DNA of 12,296 nucleotides. Origin: Sphingomonadales bacterium UBA6171. GTDB lineage: Bacteria; Pseudomonadota; Alphaproteobacteria; Sphingomonadales; Sphingomonadaceae. How positions within the stretch are numbered: position 1 is the first letter of the stretch; every line of letters starts with the position of its first letter. Shown here one piece after another: positions 6,328 through 12,296 of this stretch. Where the stretch lies: contig DITZ01000093.1 of the NCBI GenBank assembly GCA_002422985.1, forward strand, positions 5,058 to 17,353, given 5' to 3'. The notes beneath the pieces are model-generated. The model was given only the letters and a program-made list of their open reading frames with translations, made no database searches and was not told the DNA's origin. The translations under genes and the position numbers were made by a program.

Positions 6328-6376
6328 CCAAGGGGCGCTGCCCCTTGGAACCCCGCAAGGGGCCTGTGGCCCCTTG
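6328..6376 (+). terminator. Tandem hairpins downstream of scpA
   Basis: CCAAGGGGC-GCT-GCCCCTTGG (6328-6348) and CAAGGGGCC-TGT-GGCCCCTTG (6356-6376) are two perfect 9-bp stems with 3-base loops, starting 24 bp after the scpA stop. They are probably transcript 3' ends for scpA. T-runs are absent, as is common in GC-rich alphaproteobacteria, so termination strength is uncertain. Confidence 0.55.
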
Positions 6377-6466
6377 ACCCCTGAGATTTAGGCAGAGTGC
6401 CCCCGGACAGGTCCGGCAGCGCCAGACGACCTTCACCGGGGGCACTCTGCCTAAATCTATTGAGGT

Positions 6467-6514
6467 GCAGGAGCCTAAGCTCCTGCTGGGGGTTCAGGGG
6501 GCAAAGCCCCCTGA
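6467..6514 (-). terminator. Tandem hairpins downstream of metC
   Basis: TCAGGGGGC-AAA-GCCCCCTGA (6494-6514, 9-bp stem) and GCAGGAGC-CTAA-GCTCCTGC (6467-6486, 8-bp stem) follow the metC stop on the minus strand. They mirror the hairpin pair after scpA in order and spacing, and likely form the 3' end of the sseA-metC message. Confidence 0.55.
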
Positions 6515-6539
6515 GGGGCCATCACGCCCGACGCCCGCC

Positions 6540-7754
6540 TCAGCGCGTGGCGGTGGCGAAGTGGTCGAGGGCCTGGGTCAGGTCGGTGATGAGGTCTTGC
6601 GGGTTTTCGAGGCCGATGGAGAGGCGCAGTGTCAGGCCGTGGGGGTGTTTCGGGTTCAGGCGGCGCAATTTTTCGGGGGAGGTCGGGACGGCGAGGCTTT
6701 CATATCCGCCCCAGCTGAAGCCTTTGCCGAAGAGTTTGAGGCGGTCGAACAGGGCGGCGGCGTCGGCGCGGCTGCCGCGGTTCAGCATCACGCCGAACAG
6801 GCCGGCGCTGCCGCTGAAGTCGCGTTGCCAAATTGTGTGTCCGGGGCAGTCGGGCAGGGCCGGGTGCCACACTTCGCTCACCAGCGGGTGGGTTTTCAGC
6901 CAGCGCGCGATGGTAAGCGCCGAGGCTTCGTGCCGCGCCATGCGGGTGGGCAGTGTGCGGAAGCCGCGCAGCGCCAGCGATGCGTCATCGGCGGAGACGC
7001 ATTGGCCCAGTGCCCAGGCCGTGGCGCGCAGCCGTTCGAAATGGCCGGGGGTGGCGGATACGCTGCCCATCATCAGGTCGGAATGTCCGCCGACATATTT
7101 GGTGATGGCTTGCATCACCATGTCGCAGCCGTGGGCGATGCCTTTGAAATGCAGGCTGGCGGCCCAGGTATTGTCCAGCAGGCTGGTGACGCCGGCGGCC
7201 TTGGCGGCGGCGGCCATGGCTGGCACATCCTGCACTTCAAAGGTGAGCGAACCGGGCGATTCGAGCAGCAGCAGCACGGTTTCCGGCCGGAACAGCCGGG
7301 TAATTTCGGCGCCGATCAGCGGATCATAGGGCTCCCAGATGATGCCCAGCCGCGCCAGCAGCCCGTTGGCCAGTGCGCTGGTCGGGTCATAGGCGCTGTC
7401 GGGCAGCAGGATATGGTCGCCCGGCCTGGCGACCGACAGGATGGCCCCGGCCAGCGCGGCGACGCCGGAAGGGTAGAGCATGGTGCCCGCCGCCCCCGGC
7501 TCCAGCGAGGTCATGGCCTCGCGCAGCGCCCAGTGGGTGGGCGTGCCTTTGCGGCCATAAAACAATGTCGAATCCTGCCGCATATTGGCGGCATCCATAT
7601 CGGCGATGGTCGGGTAGAGGATCGTGGAGGCGCGCCACACGGGCGGGTTGACGATCCCGCCCGTGCCTTCGCGATTTTCGGTCCATTCGGCGCGGCGACC
7701 CATATGGGCCGCGCCGGTGAACGGGTCGTCGTGGAACTCGTCTTTGCCGCTCAA
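6540..7754 (-). CDS. metC: Cystathionine beta-lyase family PLP enzyme
   Basis: A pyridoxal-phosphate enzyme of the Cys/Met metabolism family. The N-terminal part (GIVNPPVWRASTILYPT, 32-49) resembles alphaproteobacterial MetC, which splits cystathionine to homocysteine, pyruvate and ammonia in methionine synthesis. Visible sites are YGRKGTPT (66-73), LYPSGVAAL (93-101) at the cofactor phosphate, LLDNTWA (192-198) with the cofactor aspartate, and Lys219 in AITKYVGGHSD forming the Schiff base. The 404-residue length assumes a TTG start at 7754; a downstream ATG at 7703 would give 387. It lies 7 bp after sseA and is probably cotranscribed. Other activities of the family (gamma-lyase, cysteine desulfhydrase) cannot be excluded. 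Confidence 0.9.
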   Translation of the reverse strand: MSGKDEFHDDPFTGAAHMGRRAEWTENREGTGGIVNPPVWRASTILYPTIADMDAANMRQDSTLFYGRKGTPTHWALREAMTSLEPGAAGTMLYPSGVAALAGAILSVARPGDHILLPDSAYDPTSALANGLLARLGIIWEPYDPLIGAEITRLFRPETVLLLLESPGSLTFEVQDVPAMAAAAKAAGVTSLLDNTWAASLHFKGIAHGCDMVMQAITKYVGGHSDLMMGSVSATPGHFERLRATAWALGQCVSADDASLALRGFRTLPTRMARHEASALTIARWLKTHPLVSEVWHPALPDCPGHTIWQRDFSGSAGLFGVMLNRGSRADAAALFDRLKLFGKGFSWGGYESLAVPTSPEKLRRLNPKHPHGLTLRLSIGLENPQDLITDLTQALDHFATATR

Positions 7755-7761
7755 GGCCGGC

Positions 7762-8610
7762 TCAGCCGCCGGTCACGACCGGCGTGTCGGCCTGGCCGCC
7801 CCATTCCGCCCAGCTTCCGTCATAAAGCGCCGGGTTTTTGGCCCCCAGCAGCGTCGCGGCAAGCACGACATTGGCCGCCGTGATGCCGGAACCGCAGGTC
7901 GCCACGATCGGCTTTAACGGATCAACACCCGCATCGGCGAAGGCGGCCTTCAGCCCGTCCACATCCTTGTAGCTGCCGTCGGCATTGAACAGGGTGGAAG
8001 ACGGCAGGGATTTGGCGCCCGGCATATGGCCGCCGCGCACGCCCTCGCGCGGCTCGGCCTCCACACCGGTGAAGCGGCCGGCGGAGCGCGCATCGACGAT
8101 CTGCTCCGCGCCGGATTTCAGATTGTCCTTCATCGCCGCCAGATCGCGCACACCGGACCGGTCTGCCCACACAGTGAAGTGGCGATGGCGCACCAGGGGC
8201 TTGCCGGATTCAAGGCCACCGCCGGCGGCTTTCCAGGCATCCAGCCCGCCATCCAGCACGGCGACATTATGGGCGCCGAACACATGGAACATCCACCAGG
8301 CGCGCGCCGCCGATTTCAGCGGGCTGTTGTCGTAAACAATGATTCGCGAGCCATCGCCCAGCCCCATCGCCTGCGCGCGGCTGGCGAATTTTTCCGGTGT
8401 CGGCAGCATGTGCGGCAAGGCGGAGCTGGTATCGACAACTTCATCAAGGTCAAAGAACACCGCACCGGGGATATGCGCCGCCTCGAACTCGGCGCGCGCG
8501 TTGCGGCCATGGTCGGCCAGAAACAGGGTTGCGTCCACTACGCGGATGTCGCTCTTGCCAAGCTCATCCTTCAGCCACTGGGCACTCACGATCGCGTCCA
8601 TCAGGACCAT
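7762..8610 (-). CDS. sseA: 3-mercaptopyruvate sulfurtransferase
   Basis: A two-domain rhodanese-type enzyme transferring sulfur from 3-mercaptopyruvate to an acceptor. It is 282 residues, the family length. The N-terminal inactive rhodanese domain has VVDATLFLADHGRNARAEF and HIPGAVFFDLDEVVD (46-60). The C-terminal domain has VDARSAGRF (172-180), REGVRGGHMPGA (188-199) and the active loop CGSGITA with Cys239, which matches the CG(S/T)G form of mercaptopyruvate sulfurtransferases rather than thiosulfate-specific rhodanese. A second ATG at 8601 is a possible start; AAGGGGA lies 1-2 nt before the first and 10 nt before the second. It precedes metC by 7 bp, forming a small sulfur-metabolism unit. 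Confidence 0.93.
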   Translation of the reverse strand: MVLMDAIVSAQWLKDELGKSDIRVVDATLFLADHGRNARAEFEAAHIPGAVFFDLDEVVDTSSALPHMLPTPEKFASRAQAMGLGDGSRIIVYDNSPLKSAARAWWMFHVFGAHNVAVLDGGLDAWKAAGGGLESGKPLVRHRHFTVWADRSGVRDLAAMKDNLKSGAEQIVDARSAGRFTGVEAEPREGVRGGHMPGAKSLPSSTLFNADGSYKDVDGLKAAFADAGVDPLKPIVATCGSGITAANVVLAATLLGAKNPALYDGSWAEWGGQADTPVVTGG

Positions 8611-8767
8611 TTCCCCTTGCGCTATTGCCCCGCCGGAAGCCAGGCAGGTGCGGAACCGGCCGAACCCTTACTTGGCCTCCCGTGGCGGGACAAGTGCGCG
8701 CGCGCAACTGCGGCGCCTGTCTGCCGTTATCTTCCCTGGGTCGATATGCAGCGCCAGGGAGCATGGC
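8611..8767. other. Divergent intergenic region, sseA and unknown gene
   Basis: This 157-bp spacer must hold the promoters of both divergent units. On the minus strand TTGTCC is followed after 17 bases by TAAGGG, a weak match that could serve sseA. CCTCCCGTGGCGGG forms a small hairpin, and a short alternating GC run lies near 8700. I see no strong plus-strand promoter and no riboswitch. AGGGAG (8756-8761) is a good ribosome site for the gene at 8768. Confidence 0.3.
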
Positions 8768-9499
8768 ATGAAGGAGATGGGACGCAGCGAGGTGATGGCG
8801 CTGCTCGCCAAAGCGGGCGGAGGAGCGCCGGAGGAGCGTCCGGCCGGCCATCCATGGCCGACCACGGACCGCCACTTCGACACCGCGATCGCCACGCATC
8901 ATGATGATTTCGCCAGCCTCGGCCCAACCGCGCCGTTGCTGGCGGATGACCGCCCCTTCGGCCTTGAACGGCGGCTCGTCCGCCGGGCCGAGGCGTTGTG
9001 GACGCAGCTGGGCGCCGGCGCACCGCCGCCGGCCAGCGAAGTGGCCGCGCTGCTGGTGCCGCCCTATGGTGCGCACGCCGCGCTGTTCACCATCGATTCC
9101 GCCGCCAGCCCGCCGGTGCCCCGCGCCAGCTTTGTGGGCGAACAATTGCTGCGCGAATCCATCCTGTCCGCCGGCCCGGTCCTGCCCTCGACCGATCCGA
9201 CCGCGTCGGCCGCCGCCCAGTGCGCCGCCATCGCCAGCAGCAGCGCCCGCAGCGGCCAGCCACTGTTCATGGACAGCGAATCGAGCGGCACCGGCATCCG
9301 CGTCGCGCCCGGCGCGGCGGCGCTGATGATGCGTGCCGTGGCGCTGCCCTTTCGCGCCACGGATTCCGGCGGGCCGGTTCCCGTCGTCGTCATCGTCTCC
9401 TGGCGGCAGATGCTGTCAGAGGCGGACACCCTCGCGCTGCAACGCGAGCTGGCCGCCGCCATCGACTGGATTCGCGGCCAGACGCCCGGCGCGACATAG
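8768..9499 (+). CDS. Conserved-looking protein of unknown function
   Basis: A 243-residue protein I do not recognise. It begins MKEMGRSEVMALLAKAGGG, preceded by AGGGAG six bases before the ATG. The first 60 residues are polar (PTTDRHFDTAIATHHDDFA). The middle has an Ala/Pro linker (LGAGAPPPASEVAALLVPP), and later parts alternate short strands and helices: AALFTIDSA, PLFMDSES, ALMMRAVALPF, VPVVVIVSW, ending in a helix MLSEADTLALQRELAAAIDWIR. No signal peptide, membrane helix or cysteine cluster is seen. The C-terminal strand pattern loosely recalls PAS-like sensor domains, but this is a guess. Codon use matches its neighbours. It lies 135 bp before gdh on the same strand, so a regulatory link is possible but unproven. 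Confidence 0.75.
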   Translation: MKEMGRSEVMALLAKAGGGAPEERPAGHPWPTTDRHFDTAIATHHDDFASLGPTAPLLADDRPFGLERRLVRRAEALWTQLGAGAPPPASEVAALLVPPYGAHAALFTIDSAASPPVPRASFVGEQLLRESILSAGPVLPSTDPTASAAAQCAAIASSSARSGQPLFMDSESSGTGIRVAPGAAALMMRAVALPFRATDSGGPVPVVVIVSWRQMLSEADTLALQRELAAAIDWIRGQTPGAT

Positions 9500-9504
9500 T
9501 TTCC

Positions 9505-9528
9505 GCCGCAAATCGCGGCTCAGGCCGC
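9505..9528 (+). promoter_or_regulatory. Mutually exclusive hairpins ahead of gdh
   Basis: GCCGC (9505-9509), GCGGC (9515-9519) and GCCGC (9524-9528) occur in a row. The middle element can pair with either neighbour (loops AAATC or TCAG) but not both. The element begins 6 bp after the unknown gene's stop. The stems are short, so this may be just a weak terminator; an attenuator role is only inference. Confidence 0.3.
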
Positions 9529-9634
9529 AGGACATGCGTTTCTTGCCGCATTCGCTTGAACAACGGGCGCAGACTGACGCATGTATGGCCGCACCATCGC
9601 GGGGATGATGGGAAAGGCGAGAGGGAAGAACGAT

Positions 9635-12296
9635 ATGGCGCGCACCGGCTCAGGCGAAGTGGCCACCGGCCCCGACAGCGCTATCCCCTCGGCCGGCCCC
9701 TGCCCCAGCACGGCGGAGGAAATCGCGCTCGCCGGGCGTCTGGCCGACCATATCTTCGCCGCAGCCCCGCCCAGCGAAACCGAGGGGCTGGACGCCGCCG
9801 CGCGCACGCGCGTTGCCAACATCGCCTTTGCCATCGTCGCCGATCGCCAGCCCACCGAACATAAGGTCTTTGTCGGCAGCGGAGAGGGCAATATCGGCCA
9901 CCGCCGCATGCCCATCGCGCTGATTGCGGCCGACATGCCCTTTCTGGTGGACAGCGCCACCGCCGTCATCAACGCGGCGGGGCTGGAAATCGAGCGGCTG
10001 CTCCACCCGATCCTGCGCATCACCCGCGATGCCGGTGGCCGGATGATCGCGCTGGATGAACCGCAGGCCCCGCGCGAATCGCTCATCGTCATGGACGTGG
10101 CGCGCGCGCCGGCGAAAAAACGCGCCGAAATCGCCCGCCAGCTCGATATCGCCTACAGCGACGTCCGCCGCACGGTAACAGACTGGCAGCCGATGCTCCG
10201 CCTGCTGCGCGACGCCGCCCGCAGCCTGAATGACAATCCCCCGCCGGTCGTGCCGCATCTGCTGGCGGAAACCATCGCCTTCATCGAATGGCTGGCCGCC
10301 GACAAATTCACCCTGCTGGGTGCCACCGACGGCAAGGAAAAATTCGGCCTGCTGGCCGACGAGCGCCGCTTCCCGCTGCCCGAAAGCCGGCCGGCCGGCG
10401 CGACGGACGCGCTCAGCATCGCCAAAACCACGCTGCGCTCCACCGTCCACCGCCCGGTGCCGATGGACCTGGTCACCATCAACCGCTTCGACGCCAATGG
10501 CGCGGTCGTCGGTGCCTTCCACTTCCTCGGCCTGTTCGCGTCCGCCGCGCTGCGGGAAAGCCCGCGCCGGGTGCCGCTTATCCGCCGCAAGGTGGCCGAA
10601 GTGGCCGAACGGCTGGGCTATGAGCCGCGCAGCCACGCCGGCCGCGCGCTCACCAATGTGCTGGAAACCTTCCCGCGCGAGGAATTATTCCTGATCGAAA
10701 CCGACGAGCTGCTGGTGATGACGCGCGGGCTGCTGTCGCTGCTCGATCGCCCCCGCCCGGCGCTGTTCGCCCGGCACGATCCGAAAACCGCCACCGCCTC
10801 CTTCCTCGTCTATATCCCGCGCGATCTCTATTCCGCCGACCTGCGCGGCCGCATCGGCCAGATGATCGCCGAGGCAACCGGCGGCAAGCTGAGCAAGTTC
10901 GACGTGGAACTGCGCGCCGAAGGGCTGGCGCGCGTGCAATATATCTTCGAAGGCGTGCACATCACGCCCGATCAGGCAGTGCTCAGCGCCCGGCTGAACC
11001 TTATCGCCCGTGGCTGGGACGAAGAACTGGAGCTGGCGCTGGTGGAAAAGGTCGGCGCGACCCGCGCGGCCCGCCTCACTTTGTCGCACGGCCGCTCGTT
11101 CAGCCCCGGCTATCGCGCCGAATTCCGGCCCACCGAGGCCGCGGTCGATATTCTGCACCTCACCAGCCTCTCCACCCCGGCGGACCGGCAGGTGGCGCTT
11201 TACCGCCGCAGCACCGACCCTGACAGCATTGTCCGCCTGAAAGTCTATCGGCTGGGCGAGATCATCCCGCTGTCAGAGAGCGTGCCCATGCTCGAAAATT
11301 TCGGCTTCCGCGTGATCGAGGAAGTGCCCTACGACCTCGCGGATGGCTCCATCGGCTGGGTGCATGATTTCAAGCTGGAAATGCCCGGCGCGCCGGGCAG
11401 CCGTTCGGTTGCAGACTGGGACCGCTTCACCGCGCGGCTCGAACCGGCGCTCATCGACACGCTGGTCGGCGTGCAGGAAAATGACGCCTTCAACACGCTG
11501 ATCCCCGCCACCGGCCGCCCGGCAGAGGAGGCCAACTGGTTCCGCGCCTGGTTCCGCTACCTGCGCCAGACCGGCGCCTCTTACGGGGTGGCAACCGCCG
11601 TTGACGCCACCCGCCGCAACCCCGCCGTCACCGACGCGCTCGTCACCCTGTTCCGCGCACAGCATGAACCGGCGTTGCAGGGAAAAGACAGCGCCCCGCG
11701 CATCGAAGCCGCGCGCATCACGCTCGCCGCCGCGCTCGATGCCGTCGAATCCATCGACGACGACCGCATCCTGCGCCTGTTTATGGGCGTGATCGACGCA
11801 ACGCTGCGCACTAATGCCTTTGTGCCCGGTGGCGCGCCCGCGCTCGCCTTCAAGTTTGATTCCGCCCGCGTCCCCTGCCTCCCCAAGCCGCTGCCCTGGC
11901 GGGAAATATGGGTCTATTCCCCGCGCGTGGAGGGCATCCATCTGCGCGGCGGCCCGATCGCGCGCGGCGGCCTGCGCTGGTCAGACCGGCGCGACGATTT
12001 CCGCACCGAAGTGCTTGGCCTGGTAAAAGCGCAGGTGGTGAAGAATGCGGTCATCGTCCCCACCGGCGCCAAGGGCGGCTTCTATCCCAAGCAGCTGCCC
12101 GATCCGGCGACACACCGCGACGCATGGGCGACCGAGGGCCGCGAGGCCTATATGATCTTCATCCGCACCCTGCTCTCCATCACCGACAATCTCGCCCCCA
12201 ATGGCAAGATAATCCCGCCCCCCCATGTGGTGCGGCTGGACAGGGATGATCCCTATCTTGTCGTCGCGGCGGACAAGGGCACCGCCACCTTCTCCG
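9635..12296 (+). CDS. gdh: Large NAD-dependent glutamate dehydrogenase, C-terminus cut
   Basis: Oxidises glutamate to 2-oxoglutarate and ammonia using NAD, mainly for growth on amino acids. The first ~887 residues are here, uninterrupted to the right edge; the 180-kDa family is about 1,550-1,600 residues. The N-terminal regulatory part includes RMPIALIAADMPFLVDSATAVI (ACT-like), a middle part has FHFLGLFASAAL and LETFPREELFLI, and the catalytic domain begins with RGGLRWSDRRDDFRTEVLGL (777-796), then VKNAVIVPTGAKGGF (802-816) with the substrate-binding lysines. I chose ATG 9635, with GAGGGA eight bases upstream; in-frame ATGs at 9581, 9605 and 9608 are possible but lack a good ribosome site. 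Confidence 0.95.
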   Translation, partial: MARTGSGEVATGPDSAIPSAGPCPSTAEEIALAGRLADHIFAAAPPSETEGLDAAARTRVANIAFAIVADRQPTEHKVFVGSGEGNIGHRRMPIALIAADMPFLVDSATAVINAAGLEIERLLHPILRITRDAGGRMIALDEPQAPRESLIVMDVARAPAKKRAEIARQLDIAYSDVRRTVTDWQPMLRLLRDAARSLNDNPPPVVPHLLAETIAFIEWLAADKFTLLGATDGKEKFGLLADERRFPLPESRPAGATDALSIAKTTLRSTVHRPVPMDLVTINRFDANGAVVGAFHFLGLFASAALRESPRRVPLIRRKVAEVAERLGYEPRSHAGRALTNVLETFPREELFLIETDELLVMTRGLLSLLDRPRPALFARHDPKTATASFLVYIPRDLYSADLRGRIGQMIAEATGGKLSKFDVELRAEGLARVQYIFEGVHITPDQAVLSARLNLIARGWDEELELALVEKVGATRAARLTLSHGRSFSPGYRAEFRPTEAAVDILHLTSLSTPADRQVALYRRSTDPDSIVRLKVYRLGEIIPLSESVPMLENFGFRVIEEVPYDLADGSIGWVHDFKLEMPGAPGSRSVADWDRFTARLEPALIDTLVGVQENDAFNTLIPATGRPAEEANWFRAWFRYLRQTGASYGVATAVDATRRNPAVTDALVTLFRAQHEPALQGKDSAPRIEAARITLAAALDAVESIDDDRILRLFMGVIDATLRTNAFVPGGAPALAFKFDSARVPCLPKPLPWREIWVYSPRVEGIHLRGGPIARGGLRWSDRRDDFRTEVLGLVKAQVVKNAVIVPTGAKGGFYPKQLPDPATHRDAWATEGREAYMIFIRTLLSITDNLAPNGKIIPPPHVVRLDRDDPYLVVAADKGTATFS

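Larger units (their letters stand above)
6299..6545. repeat. 247-bp composite palindrome between scpA and metC
   Basis: Everything here is symmetric about position 6421-6422. Outermost, CGCTGAGGC (6299-6307) is mirrored by GCCTCAGCG (6537-6545), each containing a gene's last Arg codon and TGA stop. Next come two self-complementary hairpins per side: 6328-6348 with 6494-6514, and 6356-6376 with 6467-6486. Innermost is a perfect 23-bp inverted repeat (6384-6406 and 6436-6458), extended by AGGTC/GACCT (6409-6413, 6428-6432). The paired hairpins differ in sequence between arms but each keeps its own stem. This suggests an inverted duplication of a terminator-like module with compensating changes. 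No transposase or clear target-site duplication is seen. Confidence 0.85.

Noticed and set aside
6384..6458. Transposon terminal inverted repeats
   Set aside because: The 23-bp arms enclose only 29 bp, no transposase is present, and flanking bases show no clear target duplication; better treated as part of the composite palindrome.
8611..8700. SAM riboswitch ahead of sseA-metC
   Set aside because: I looked for the conserved SAM-II type segments expected upstream of methionine genes in alphaproteobacteria and did not see them.
9581..9634. Upstream start codons for gdh
   Set aside because: ATGs at 9581, 9605 and 9608 are in frame but the good ribosome site lies after them and serves 9635.

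Overview
The window looks like chromosomal DNA from an alphaproteobacterium, most likely of the order Sphingomonadales. The evidence is very high GC, strongly C-ended codons, the gene order rpmF-plsX-fabH-ihfA-merR, an adjacent nagZ-scpA pair, and a giant NAD-dependent glutamate dehydrogenase. I cannot name a genus. No phage, transposase, CRISPR, tRNA or rRNA is visible. This is mostly core metabolism and chromosome biology, so I do not claim a wholly new system. The unusual content is in the intergenic DNA.

Region 1 (1-3933, minus strand) reads as one long transcription unit. A likely promoter near 3906-3933 precedes rpmF (ribosomal protein L32), then plsX and fabH (start of phospholipid and fatty-acid synthesis), ihfA (DNA-bending protein), a MerR-family regulator, and a ParA-type ATPase that runs off the left edge. 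A 139-bp imperfect palindrome lies between fabH and ihfA, with its outer arm touching the fabH stop codon.

Region 2 (3994-6304, plus strand) holds a MAPEG-family membrane protein, then nagZ (peptidoglycan recycling) and scpA (condensin kleisin). scpA appears to start at a TTG that overlaps the nagZ stop. The usual scpB partner does not follow.

Region 3 (6305-6539) is a 235-bp gap between convergent genes. It holds nested hairpins arranged as a composite palindrome about one centre near 6421, extending into the last codons of both flanking genes. This is the most striking structure in the window.

Region 4 (6540-8610, minus strand) is a two-gene sulfur unit: sseA (3-mercaptopyruvate sulfurtransferase) followed after 7 bp by metC (cystathionine beta-lyase family, apparent TTG start).

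Region 5 (8768-12296, plus strand) begins with a 243-residue protein I do not recognise. After a short gap with competing hairpins comes the first ~887 residues of the large NAD-glutamate dehydrogenase, which runs off the right edge.
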